Positions 41,512 to 49,739 of a stretch of 64,000 nucleotides of DNA are shown here, piece by piece. The position numbers were made by a program, and so were the translations under genes. Positions within the stretch are counted from its first letter, which is position 1; the number at the start of each line of letters is the position of its first letter. The notes below the pieces were generated by a model. That model was not told where the DNA came from and made no database searches. It saw only the letters and a program-made list of their open reading frames with translations. Origin of the DNA: Clostridia bacterium (GTDB taxonomy: Bacteria > Bacillota > Clostridia > Christensenellales > CAG-138); assembly GCA_017525875.1 (NCBI GenBank), contig JAFXSG010000048.1, forward strand, positions 127,856 to 191,855. The letters run 5' to 3'.

Positions 41512-42633
41512 CTATTCGTTGTCGTTGCCGTCATCATCCGGCGTCCAGCCGTCCACAAGAAAATCGCGCAGAGCGGTGAGCCTTTCGTATACGACCTTTT
41601 TGTTCATTGTGTAGAGCATACGATAATCTGTTGATTTACAGTTTATCAGCCGTACACTCATCAGTTTATCAAGATGATAGTATATTGCATTTCTTGTGCC
41701 TCCGAAAATTTCCGAAAGCTCCTGACCAAAGCAGTGCTTGTTTCTCATCTCATAAAGCGATTTCAATCTTGTTTCATCTGATAAAACCTTCAAAATAGGT
41801 AAGTATGTATCAATATCGCTTTTTGTTTTATTATCATCGAGGAGCCTGTTTATAAATATACCAAGCACAAGTATTATACTCCCATCATCCTCAAAGATAG
41901 TATAGCGGTTATTAAACGACATGATACTTGGATAAATAGTTATTCTGTTAAATTCGGAGTTTGACAGCTCAAGATTCATAGAGCGCAGCTTCGCTCCCAA
42001 GTCACCGTTATTGATAAACTCGTTCATTTCGTTTGCTATGAAATCTGATAAAACTCGAGTTCTTTCTTCGATAAAATTAACGATTGCGCACACAAGAGGT
42101 CGAAGCTTTTCGAGATGTTCAAGCGGATTTGAGGCAGCATCTATCAGATTCCATTTATCTTCTGGTCGAACGAGTATGCTGTCTATATAAGCAATTAACT
42201 GACTAATATCATGGCATTCCTCATTTGGCTCTGAAAAAAATGGAGAGAGTCTATCATAAAAGTTATATAATATCACGTTGGTTGGTTGCTCTTTGTAAAA
42301 AGTTACCGTGCTTTCGAAAGAAATGTCGCCTTGTGGGTCGACAATTACAGATAGAAGCATACCGCCAATTGTGACTGCATCATCAATTGGTCGTTCCTCA
42401 CGTGTTTGCAAAGGTTCAAAATAATACTTTAACAGCTCGTTGTCTTCAAAAGCCGCATCTAATTCATGCTCAATTTCTGCAATTCGCTCATAACACGCAC
42501 AAATATCCTTTGGCATTAGCTCTAGGCGCTTTTTGTATTGTGCAATCCTTGTGCCTGTCCTCATCTTAATATAGCGTCTTATCAGATAAGTTTGTGCCTC
42601 AAAATATGGTATTATTTTAGCCTTATAATTCAT
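41512..42633 (-). CDS. Winged-helix (ArsR-like) regulator with long N-terminal domain
   Basis: 373 residues from the ATG at 42633 (AGGAG 11 bases upstream; ATG at 42660 overlaps the SD). The last 90 residues form an ArsR-type winged helix: I-L-K-V-L-S-D-E-T-R-L-K-S-L-Y-E-M, then Q-E-L-S-E-I-F-G-G-T-R-N-A-I-Y-Y-H-L-D-K-L. The first 280 residues are helical and acidic with no domain I can name and may bind an effector. Codon use is AT-rich, unlike most neighbours but like the divergent LRR gene, so the two probably arrived together and it may control that gene. Confidence 0.8.
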   Translation of the reverse strand: MNYKAKIIPYFEAQTYLIRRYIKMRTGTRIAQYKKRLELMPKDICACYERIAEIEHELDAAFEDNELLKYYFEPLQTREERPIDDAVTIGGMLLSVIVDPQGDISFESTVTFYKEQPTNVILYNFYDRLSPFFSEPNEECHDISQLIAYIDSILVRPEDKWNLIDAASNPLEHLEKLRPLVCAIVNFIEERTRVLSDFIANEMNEFINNGDLGAKLRSMNLELSNSEFNRITIYPSIMSFNNRYTIFEDDGSIILVLGIFINRLLDDNKTKSDIDTYLPILKVLSDETRLKSLYEMRNKHCFGQELSEIFGGTRNAIYYHLDKLMSVRLINCKSTDYRMLYTMNKKVVYERLTALRDFLVDGWTPDDDGNDNE

Positions 42634-42671
42634 TAAAAGAAGCACTCCTTTCGATATCATGTTGCATGTAT

Positions 42672-42700
42672 AGTATATATCATCAGTGAAACAAAATCAA
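42672..42700 (-). promoter_or_regulatory. Promoter of the winged-helix regulator
   Basis: TTGATT (42695-42700, minus), 17 bases, TATACT (42672-42677). Confidence 0.65.
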
Positions 42701-42712
42701 GCAAAAAAAGTA

Positions 42713-42741
42713 TTGACAACAATAAATCTTAACTATATAAT
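42713..42741 (+). promoter_or_regulatory. Promoter of the LRR-dockerin gene
   Basis: TTGACA (42713-42718), 17 bases, TATAAT (42736-42741). The -35 boxes of the two divergent promoters are only 12 bases apart, so one bound regulator could affect both. Confidence 0.85.
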
Positions 42742-42817
42742 ATAAGCACAAATTCTACTTTGCATATTATGTTGAGTAGATGCATAGTCGAATAAACCAT
42801 GAGGAGGTAACTATGAT

Positions 42818-44293
42818 ATGAAACGGGTTTGGGGGTTGTTGATTGTACTGGCTATATTACTTACCAGAATGCCAACACAATTGGCAGAATCTATTGCATC
42901 AGGTGTTGAACCCGTCTGGACGGTACCAGATGGTTATAACGAGCATGATTATAATAAGCTCGCGACCTTTCTTGAAACAACTAATCAAACGGGGGTAAAG
43001 AACGGATATTTATTAAACCAAAGCTATTCTCCCGATGACCCTCAAACATGGTTTGATCAAGCCCAAGGAACACTTGTACAGTGGGTTGAAGCAGATAATG
43101 GGTTGATGCTGAAAAGAATCATCTATAATTATCAAAGTGTGTATGGTGCACTTGACTTAAGCATGTGTGAAAGACTTGAGGAAGTATCGGTACCGAGGTG
43201 TAATCTTATATCTCTAGACGTTTCCGAATGTAGCAACTTGACCCGTGTTATCTGCTGGGGATGTGGTTTATGCGAAATTCATATTTCCGGATGTGAGAAC
43301 TTATCTATACTCAACGCAGGAATGAATAATCTGGAAGAAATTGACTTGTCCGGATTAATGAACCTAGTGAATTTAGCGCTTTTTGAAAACCAATTGTCGG
43401 AAATCGATCTCTCTGATTGTGTAGAATTATCCTATTGTTCTATTGATAAAAACAACCTTGCTGAATTGAATGTTTCCAATTGCCAGAATCTCGTTCAACT
43501 TCAGTGTTCTGAAAACTATATCAGCAATTTGATATTACCTGAATCTGAATCAATGCTAATCTTGAATGTTGATATAAATAATTTGGTACAGATTGATACA
43601 TCATCTTTGGTCAATCTTGAAGTGCTTTCATGTGGGTACAACTACCTCACTGAACTTGATGTTTCAAGCAATACCCAGCTTCAGGAGTTGTATGTTCCAA
43701 GCAACCAGCTTACAGAAATGGATCTTTCCAATAACGCAGAGATTCATTGTGTTAATCTTGAATGGTATGATCAAAGCCATATAATCTCAGATGATCGCCC
43801 GTATGACTTTAATCAGTTTGAAGATATTGAATTGTATGATAATCCGGAACTTCCCATGGATATAGTCTCAGCATCTTATGGAGGACATGTTGGATACTGG
43901 AAACTCGATTCATCAATTGACGACGAGACCGGAACTGTTTATCAGAACTTTTATCTCTTTGCACAACCAATGGAAGGCTTCACGTTTGAAGGGTGGTTCA
44001 CTATGGATGGAATACTCTTGTCACAGGATTGGTATTGGGATGCCGGAGAACTAGTAGGCGGAGATATAACGGAGATTATGGCTCAATTCACAGACGGAAG
44101 CTCGGGCGTTCCTGGCGATGTTGATGGAGATGGAGAACTAAATGTAGCTGACGCATTGTTAGTCATGCGTTACGCGATGGGTCTGATCGATCTTTCACCA
44201 ACACAATTAATGATTGCAGATTTAACTTGCAATGGGGTTATTGAAATAGATGATTCATTGTTATTACTCCGTGCAGCAATGGGCATCTTTTAG
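42818..44293 (+). CDS. Secreted leucine-rich-repeat protein with C-terminal dockerin
   Basis: 491 residues. Signal peptide about 1-28. Roughly ten LRR units (about 110-335), each like L-(D/E)-(V/L)-S-x-C-x-N-L-x-x-L-x-C-x-x-N, as in internalin-type and Bacteroides-type LRRs. A beta-rich segment (G-F-T-F-E-G-W-F-T-M-D-G near 395) resembles Flg_new repeats. The end is a dockerin: the first calcium loop D-V-D-G-D-G-E-L-N-V-A-D is intact, the second (D-L-T-C-N-G-V-I-E-I-D-D) is degenerate. Dockerins bind cohesins on scaffolds; none is in this window. AT-rich codons mark recent transfer. Confidence 0.88.
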   Translation: MKRVWGLLIVLAILLTRMPTQLAESIASGVEPVWTVPDGYNEHDYNKLATFLETTNQTGVKNGYLLNQSYSPDDPQTWFDQAQGTLVQWVEADNGLMLKRIIYNYQSVYGALDLSMCERLEEVSVPRCNLISLDVSECSNLTRVICWGCGLCEIHISGCENLSILNAGMNNLEEIDLSGLMNLVNLALFENQLSEIDLSDCVELSYCSIDKNNLAELNVSNCQNLVQLQCSENYISNLILPESESMLILNVDINNLVQIDTSSLVNLEVLSCGYNYLTELDVSSNTQLQELYVPSNQLTEMDLSNNAEIHCVNLEWYDQSHIISDDRPYDFNQFEDIELYDNPELPMDIVSASYGGHVGYWKLDSSIDDETGTVYQNFYLFAQPMEGFTFEGWFTMDGILLSQDWYWDAGELVGGDITEIMAQFTDGSSGVPGDVDGDGELNVADALLVMRYAMGLIDLSPTQLMIADLTCNGVIEIDDSLLLLRAAMGIF

Positions 44294-44338
44294 GGAATTT
44301 TCAGATTACTAAGCTATAGAAGTATTTACCCTTTTGGG

Positions 44339-44368
44339 CACCGGCGGCTTTGCTCGCCGGTGTTTTCC
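44339..44368 (+). terminator. Terminator of the LRR gene
   Basis: CACCGGCG-gctttgct-CGCCGGTG then TTTTCC. Confidence 0.85.
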
Positions 44369-44377
44369 TTTGGCAAA

Positions 44378-44870
44378 AGCATTCCCTTTTGAAGGGGCGC
44401 GATCTGTTTAAGGCCTTCCCCTGTGAGGGGACGCGATCCGCAGGTCGCGCGGTGGCATTTTGCTTAGGCAAAATGACGGATGAGGTGTTGAGATAAGATC
44501 AACGCCGGGGTTTGGTTTGTCAGCGGCTTTGACACCTCATCAGTCAGCCTTCGCTTAAACTCGGCTGCCAGCTTCCCCTCAAGGGGAAGCCCGCCGGCTT
44601 GTGGGAAGCCCGCAGGCTTGACGGGAAGCCCGCCGGCATGGGAAGCGATAAGATTCAGGCCTTCCCCTCCGAGGGGAAGGTGGCCGAGGGTATTAAAACC
44701 CGAGGTCGGATGAGGTGTTGAGATAAACCCAACTCCGGGGTTTTGGTTCCCGCCGCTTTGACACCTCATCAGTCAGCCTTCGCTTAAACTCGGCTGCCAG
44801 CGTGCGACCTGCGGATCGCATGCCCTCACAGGGGAAGCCCGCCGGCTCGGCAAGCCCGCCGGTTCATATT
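44378..44870. repeat. Family B cluster, about two units
   Basis: Two GGATGAGGTGTT...ACACCTCATCAGTCAGCC units lie head to tail with extra CTTCCCC/GGGGAAG ends and iterated GGGAAGCCCGCCGGC. No gene is seen in this 490-base stretch. Confidence 0.8.
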
Positions 44871-44931
44871 CCCGCGGCCGCACAAACTGCGAAAAATGTT
44901 CCAAAATCATCCAAATCTCAACCGGCGATCA

Positions 44932-44960
44932 TTGACAATCGTTATAATATGTAGTAAAAT
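44932..44960 (+). promoter_or_regulatory. Promoter of the DUF4430 lipoprotein gene
   Basis: TTGACA (44932-44937), 17 bases, TAAAAT (44955-44960). A GCGGGCG/CGCCCGC stem sits in the 5' leader. Confidence 0.8.
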
Positions 44961-45023
44961 ATGTTGCTGCGCGGGCGTTTCCGATGGCTGCGCCCGCACC
45001 GACGATCAAAAAGGAGCAAAAAA

Positions 45024-45647
45024 ATGAGACCCTTCGCAAAGCGTATCATCGCTGTTTGTATAATCGCCCTGCTCGCGCTGAGCCTGGCCGCCTGCACCCG
45101 CGGCGGCGTCACCGAGCAGACGCCCGTGCCCGTAGGCAATTCCGACACGCCTGTCGACCCCACCCCCACCCTTCGCCCGTTCGACGACAATACCGTCGTC
45201 CGCATCTATCTCACCGTCGACGCGAGGAGCGCCTACAACCACCCCGGCCTTCCCTCCGAGGTCAGGGCGCAGCTCACCGGCAGCGGCATGCTCATGTCCG
45301 CGGCGCAGCTCACCATGCCCATTGAGAGCAAGCTGGACGCCACCTTCCGCGTGCTCGAGATCTCCGGCATCCCCGTGGTCTCCGAGGAGACCGACGGCGG
45401 CACCTTCATTACCAGCATCAAGGGCGTTGCGAACGGCTCCTGCGGCGAATCGAGCCGCTGGGCAGTTAAGATCAACGGCGAAGAGGTCGACCTGTCCGTC
45501 GATCAGATCGAGCTGAAGAGCGGCGACGAGGTCGTCCTCATCTACGTCTGCGACGAGAACGAGGCCGCGCCGACCTCGCGCGCCAACGCCGGCAGGAACA
45601 GCGACCCGACCGCATCCCCCGATCCCGACTCCGCCGGCCGCAACTGA
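45024..45647 (+). CDS. DUF4430 lipoprotein
   Basis: 207 residues. Lipoprotein signal (L-S-L-A-A-C, Cys24), a Pro/Thr linker, then a DUF4430 beta-grasp-like domain (about 55-180): V-V-R-I-Y-L-T-V-D at the start and R-W-A-V-K-I-N-G-E-E-V-D and L-K-S-G-D-E-V-V-L-I-Y-V at the end. DUF4430 is related to the cobalamin-binding domain of transcobalamins and is common in surface proteins, where ligand binding is not proven. AAGGAG precedes the ATG at 45024. A short Asp/Pro/Ser tail ends the protein. Confidence 0.88.
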   Translation: MRPFAKRIIAVCIIALLALSLAACTRGGVTEQTPVPVGNSDTPVDPTPTLRPFDDNTVVRIYLTVDARSAYNHPGLPSEVRAQLTGSGMLMSAAQLTMPIESKLDATFRVLEISGIPVVSEETDGGTFITSIKGVANGSCGESSRWAVKINGEEVDLSVDQIELKSGDEVVLIYVCDENEAAPTSRANAGRNSDPTASPDPDSAGRN

Positions 45648-45670
45648 AGCTCAATAAGGACCTGACTCAC

Positions 45671-45710
45671 AGCGCCCTGCCCTATCTGTACGGCGGGGCG
45701 CTTTGCTTTT
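45671..45710 (+). terminator. Terminator of the DUF4430 gene
   Basis: AGCGCC and GGCGCT around a loop with inner CTGCC/GGCGG pairing, then TTGCTTTT. Confidence 0.7.
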
Positions 45711-45747
45711 GCGTTTCAGCGGGCTTTTTCGGCGCCGCGCCGCCGTG

Positions 45748-45776
45748 TTGCCATTTCCGCTGTTAGATGCTATAAT
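45748..45776 (+). promoter_or_regulatory. Promoter of the PT-linker secreted protein
   Basis: TTGCCA (45748-45753), 17 bases, TATAAT (45771-45776). Confidence 0.8.
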
Positions 45777-45809
45777 GATAGTGCATTTCAACGAAATAAG
45801 GAGACCCCG

Positions 45810-47060
45810 ATGATCAGAAAATCCTTTGCGCTTGCCCTTGCGTTCGTGTTTGCGCTGTGTGTTTTCCCGCTGCACGCCCTCGGATACGACGTCGAGGAGC
45901 GGTTCACCCTCGGAGAATACACGGTCTATCCCGTCTGGCAGCCGCCGACTCCCGATTCGTACTGCACCTGCCAGTCGCAGTACCTGCCCACGGGCATGGC
46001 CTGGCGCTATGAGTACAACGCCTCGATCGGCAGCTACGAATACAGCGTCATCGGCACGCCGACGCAGGTCGGCAAATTCGACGTGCGCTTCGATTTCTAC
46101 CCCGAAGAAGCGCAGACGAGCAGCGTCACGATCCGCTTTATCGTGAAGCCGAACGACGGCTTCCATTTCCTCCGGGATGAGTACGATACGGCCGGCACCG
46201 TTGGCGAGTACCTCTGGTACCGCTTCCCGCACGCGTTCGGCGCCGCCGAGCAGTGGGAGTTCGGCGAATATTACAATCCCGGCGGCGACAACGACGGCGT
46301 GACCTCCATAGGCCTTAAGATACTTCCCGAGGGCGTGCTCTGCGGCACCCCCACCAAGGCCGGCACGTTCAAATTCTGGATCTACGCCAATATGTATTTC
46401 GACGGCGAGTGGTATGAGGACTATGCAAAGGTCGTTGTGACCGTGGCCGAAGCGCAGACGCCGGCGCCGACGGAGGCGCCCACGTCGGCCCCCACACCGA
46501 AGCCGACGGCGACCCCCGCGCCCACTGCGGCGCCAACGCCGAGACCGACGGCGGCCCCCACCCCGAGGCCGACGGCGACCCCCGCGCCAACTGCGGCGCC
46601 CACACCGAGACCCACGGCGACCCCCGCGCCCACCGCGGCGCCCACACCCGCGCCGACGCAGGCGCCCGCCGAAACGCCGGCTCCCGAACCGACCGGCCGC
46701 AGGGTGCCGGACTGCGTTTTCGAAGCCGTGAACGAGATCTCCGTCACTCCCGGCGAGGAGTTCGAGGCGGTCCTGCTCTCCTCTGCCGGCGGCTGCGAGA
46801 TCGGTGATATCCTCGGTTACGTGCCGGACGGCGTGCGCATCGACAGGATGGGCGGGCAATACGTGCTGCGCGGCGTGCTCACGGAGGAGGACTTCAGCGC
46901 CGGCGGGTATACCCTCGGCGGCGAGCCGCTCGAAGGGGCGTTCGCCTTCGCGGTGCCCCTGCGTTTCGGCGGATTCGAGTACCGCGTGCACTATCGCTTG
47001 GTCGGGGACGGCGCTTCCGGCTACCCCGCAGCGCAAAGCATGATCGGATTCGGTGATTAA
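45810..47060 (+). CDS. Secreted protein with Ig-like domains and Pro/Thr linker
   Basis: 416 residues. Signal peptide about 1-25. Two putative Ig-like (He_PIG) units are indicated by I-G-T-P-T-Q-V-G-K-F-D-V near residue 83 and C-G-T-P-T-K-A-G-T-F-K near 185. A linker of A-P-T and T-P-(R/A)-P-T repeats (about 218-295) leads to a C-terminal beta-rich domain of 115 residues. Such linkers are typical of extracellular modular proteins. The linker DNA is a minisatellite and may vary in copy number. AAGGAG precedes the ATG; the next gene starts after 14 bases. Function unknown, probably adhesion or binding. Confidence 0.85.
   Translation: MIRKSFALALAFVFALCVFPLHALGYDVEERFTLGEYTVYPVWQPPTPDSYCTCQSQYLPTGMAWRYEYNASIGSYEYSVIGTPTQVGKFDVRFDFYPEEAQTSSVTIRFIVKPNDGFHFLRDEYDTAGTVGEYLWYRFPHAFGAAEQWEFGEYYNPGGDNDGVTSIGLKILPEGVLCGTPTKAGTFKFWIYANMYFDGEWYEDYAKVVVTVAEAQTPAPTEAPTSAPTPKPTATPAPTAAPTPRPTAAPTPRPTATPAPTAAPTPRPTATPAPTAAPTPAPTQAPAETPAPEPTGRRVPDCVFEAVNEISVTPGEEFEAVLLSSAGGCEIGDILGYVPDGVRIDRMGGQYVLRGVLTEEDFSAGGYTLGGEPLEGAFAFAVPLRFGGFEYRVHYRLVGDGASGYPAAQSMIGFGD
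46450..46680 (+). repeat. Minisatellite coding the Pro/Thr linker
   Basis: Units of GCGCCCAC(A/C)CCGA and GACGGCGACCCCCGCG in varied order encode A-P-T and T-A-T-P repeats. Confidence 0.75.
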
Positions 47061-47074
47061 GGAGGTCGATCGAT

Positions 47075-48130
47075 ATGAAAAAGACTATCATCGCGGCGCT
47101 GCTCATCGCGCTGCTTCTGACCGCACTGACCGCCTGCACCGGTGAGCCGGAGATCCTCATCCCCTCCCCCGCGCCTTCGACCGAAGTTCCCGCGGCGGAA
47201 TTCGACCGCGGCGTCATCGGCGACTGGTACGGCATCTTCAGCGTGGGCGACGCGGGCGGCAAATACGGGCCGAACTCCGGCAAAGCGAACGACTGCGCGG
47301 TGCGCCTGGCTCTGAACGACTACGGCGAAGGCCCCTTCTACTGCGTCATCAACGGCCTTGGCGACGGGTACTTTGCCGACTGTCGCGCCTATGCGGACAA
47401 AACCGGCGTCGTCGTGCAGGGCACCGTCGGCGGCGAGCGCGTCGACTGGCGCTTTGATATGCTGGGCGGCAAGCTCTCGCTCTCCGAGCTGTATGGCGGC
47501 GGGGACGACTATATGCGCGTCGAGATCGTGCTCCGTCACTGCGGCGACGACTGGGCGGCAGACGCGCGCAGGCCCGCGGGCCTCGATCACGTCACCGAAA
47601 ACGGCTTTTACGGCGTCGTTGCTCAAATGGGCGGGGACCCCGCGAACATGCCGGCAGTTTCGGGCGAAGGGCTGAACCTGCGCCTGACGACCGACGAAAA
47701 GCAGACCTTAGGGCCGGAGTTCGACGCCGACGGCAGAACGGTCAGCCAGAACGGTCATTTCAGCATCGTTATGCCCGAGGGCTTCAGCGTGCTTTCGGAC
47801 GGCGAGCTCTTCGCGATCACGAGCCGGGACGGCCGCGTCAGGATCGTTTACTACCTTGAGCAGTCTGAAAAGGCGCCTCTTGAAGCGCTGACGGAGCACA
47901 TGCAGGGCCTCGGTCACGACGATATCTACCGCTATGAAATCGACGGTTACGACTGCTATGCCACCGTGGTCCGCGGTGACAACGCCTCCAACGTCGTGCT
48001 GATCGGCAACAAAAACCCCGGCACACTGCTCAAAGTCAACCTGCTGCTCTCCGAAACCGACCCGGTGAACGCGCTCGACGGGCTGCCCGATTATATGCAG
48101 GCGGTCCTCGGCCTGCTGGTCAGAGAATGA
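47075..48130 (+). CDS. Predicted lipoprotein, hypothetical
   Basis: 351 residues with a lipoprotein signal (A-L-T-A-C, Cys21) and a Pro/Ser linker. Two parts follow: an N-terminal beta-rich domain (about 45-165; I-G-D-W-Y-G-I-F-S-V, as in small barrel proteins) and a C-terminal half (about 225-345; F-S-I-V-M-P-E-G-F-S-V-L), which resembles the beta-sheet domain of many Firmicute lipoproteins. No active site seen. AAGGAGG is 9 bases before the ATG. It is co-transcribed with the gene at 45810. Function unknown. Confidence 0.8.
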   Translation: MKKTIIAALLIALLLTALTACTGEPEILIPSPAPSTEVPAAEFDRGVIGDWYGIFSVGDAGGKYGPNSGKANDCAVRLALNDYGEGPFYCVINGLGDGYFADCRAYADKTGVVVQGTVGGERVDWRFDMLGGKLSLSELYGGGDDYMRVEIVLRHCGDDWAADARRPAGLDHVTENGFYGVVAQMGGDPANMPAVSGEGLNLRLTTDEKQTLGPEFDADGRTVSQNGHFSIVMPEGFSVLSDGELFAITSRDGRVRIVYYLEQSEKAPLEALTEHMQGLGHDDIYRYEIDGYDCYATVVRGDNASNVVLIGNKNPGTLLKVNLLLSETDPVNALDGLPDYMQAVLGLLVRE

Positions 48131-48148
48131 TATGAAGCCATGACCGAA

Positions 48149-48178
48149 AAGCACTCCCGGGCCGGGGGTGCTTTTTTT
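48149..48178 (+). terminator. Terminator after 47075-48130
   Basis: AGCACtCCCGG-gcc-GGGGGTGCT then TTTTTT. Confidence 0.85.
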
Positions 48179-48264
48179 CGGTGATGCCCCAGGGGTTCGT
48201 TTCGCGGACGCTATTATCGCCCGTCTCTGCGCTTCTGCCCGCTCCAAATTATCTCCGCTGCGGG

Positions 48265-48293
48265 TTGAAATATACACTCTTTCTTGTTATAAT
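48265..48293 (+). promoter_or_regulatory. Promoter of the SGNH-DUF4358-DHHW group
   Basis: TTGAAA (48265-48270), 17 bases, TATAAT (48288-48293). Confidence 0.85.
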
Positions 48294-48360
48294 AAGGGGT
48301 GGAATGCAAAGACGGGCCTTCCGGCCGGTCTTCCCAATAAAACGAATGGAATTGGTTTAG

Positions 48361-49185
48361 ATGAATAAAAAACTCGTTTGTGCGCTCATGGCGCTCGTTA
48401 TGCTCGCGGCCGTGCTGACCGCCTGCTCGAACGGGGGAAAGAACAACACCGTGATAATCGACGTCACGCCCGTCACCGCGGTCCCGGTACCGACGCAGAT
48501 CCCCTCCACCGAGCCTCCGCTCTACACCGTGGCGCCCACGCCTACCGCAGAGCCGGACATCACCTTCGTACCCAGCAACACGCCCCAGCCCGCGCCGGAT
48601 CACAGCGTGTTCGACAACTGCGCGTTCGTGGGCAATTCCACCTTCGAGGGCCTGCATATCTACGGCGCCATCACGCACGGCACCTTCTTTACCCGCGTCG
48701 GCCTCAACATCCAGTCCGTCTACAACCTCCCCACCGAGGACGGCAAGGGCAAGCCCCCGATCATCGACGAGCTGAACAGCGGCAGCTATCAGGCTGTCAT
48801 CATGATGTTCGGCGAAAACGAGCTCGGCTGGCCGAATATCAACACCTTCATCAACAAATACGAGCAGTTCTGCCGCGACGTATGGACCCGTCAGCCCGGC
48901 GCCAAACTGTTTATTACCGGCATACCGCCCGTTTCGGCGCAAAAATCCGCGACCAGCACCAACGGCGTCACGAACGAGAACATCCAGCTGTATAATTCCC
49001 AGCTCAGCGACCTCTGCGCCCGCGTCGACGACCTCTACTTCATCACCGTCCCCGAGGCGCTGATGACGGCGGACGGCGCGCTCCCCGCCGAGGCTTCAGG
49101 CGACGGTCTGCACCTCAACATGACCTACTCCAAGTACTGGGCGGATCATATCTGCCTCTCCGTAATGAGCGTTCTGCGCGGCTGA
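48361..49185 (+). CDS. SGNH/GDSL-type hydrolase lipoprotein
   Basis: 274 residues. Lipoprotein signal (V-L-T-A-C, Cys22), Pro/Thr linker to about residue 75, then an SGNH fold: F-V-G-N-S-T near 90 (catalytic Ser), M-M-F-G-E-N-E near 140 and D-G-L-H-L-N near 251 (catalytic Asp/His pair). This type of esterase adds or removes acyl groups on surface sugars. The SD is weak (ATGGAATTGG). It is first of three genes, all exported, that together suggest glycan O-acylation. Confidence 0.85.
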   Translation: MNKKLVCALMALVMLAAVLTACSNGGKNNTVIIDVTPVTAVPVPTQIPSTEPPLYTVAPTPTAEPDITFVPSNTPQPAPDHSVFDNCAFVGNSTFEGLHIYGAITHGTFFTRVGLNIQSVYNLPTEDGKGKPPIIDELNSGSYQAVIMMFGENELGWPNINTFINKYEQFCRDVWTRQPGAKLFITGIPPVSAQKSATSTNGVTNENIQLYNSQLSDLCARVDDLYFITVPEALMTADGALPAEASGDGLHLNMTYSKYWADHICLSVMSVLRG

Positions 49186-49226
49186 ACCGCGATACCCAAC
49201 TACCGATAAAGAAAGGAACTCTACCA

Positions 49227-49739
49227 ATGAAAAAGCTCATCGCCATCGCTCTCGTCATCGTCACCTGCTGCGCCTGCATCGCGGGCTGCGGCGGCGATAA
49301 GTACGCGGATCTCAAGCTGGACGTGAACGGCTTCGGCCGCAATCTTCTCGGCTCTTCGAGCTTCCAGTATGCACCCGAGGCGCTCGACAATCCCGAGTTC
49401 GCAGCCGAAACGCTGAAGATCGATACGGCCGACCTCAACACCGCTGACGGCAAGCCCGAGCTCTTCTACTCCGTCAGCGCAAGCTCCCCCGAGGCCGTTT
49501 TCGTGATCGGCGCGAAGGACGCGGCCGCTGCGAAGAAGATCAGCGACGGCCCGATCAAGGACTGGATCAAGGTCAACAGGGACGGCTACGCGAGCTACGG
49601 TCCCGAGCAGGTGCCGAAGCTTGATTCCGCGATCAACCGCGTTGCCGGCAGGTACGTGATCGTGGTCGTCTCGAGCGACAACGCCGCAGCCAAGACGAAA
49701 TTGACCTCCCTCCTTGACACCGCGCTCTCCCTCAGCTGA
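49227..49739 (+). CDS. DUF4358 lipoprotein
   Basis: 170 residues with lipoprotein signal (C-I-A-G-C, Cys21) and a single alpha/beta domain. G-R-Y-V-I-V-V-V-S and the C-terminal helix fit DUF4358, a family usually encoded beside MBOAT and DHHW genes in Firmicutes. AAAGGA precedes the ATG. The next gene overlaps its stop codon by one base. Its role in the set is unknown. Confidence 0.85.
   Translation: MKKLIAIALVIVTCCACIAGCGGDKYADLKLDVNGFGRNLLGSSSFQYAPEALDNPEFAAETLKIDTADLNTADGKPELFYSVSASSPEAVFVIGAKDAAAAKKISDGPIKDWIKVNRDGYASYGPEQVPKLDSAINRVAGRYVIVVVSSDNAAAKTKLTSLLDTALSLS

Noticed and set aside
42818..44293. Cellulosome locus
   Set aside because: A single dockerin with no cohesin, scaffoldin or glycoside hydrolase in the window does not support it.
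45651..47036. 461-codon Arg/Gly-rich frame on the minus strand
   Set aside because: Reverse reading of the Pro/Thr minisatellite and flanks of the secreted protein.
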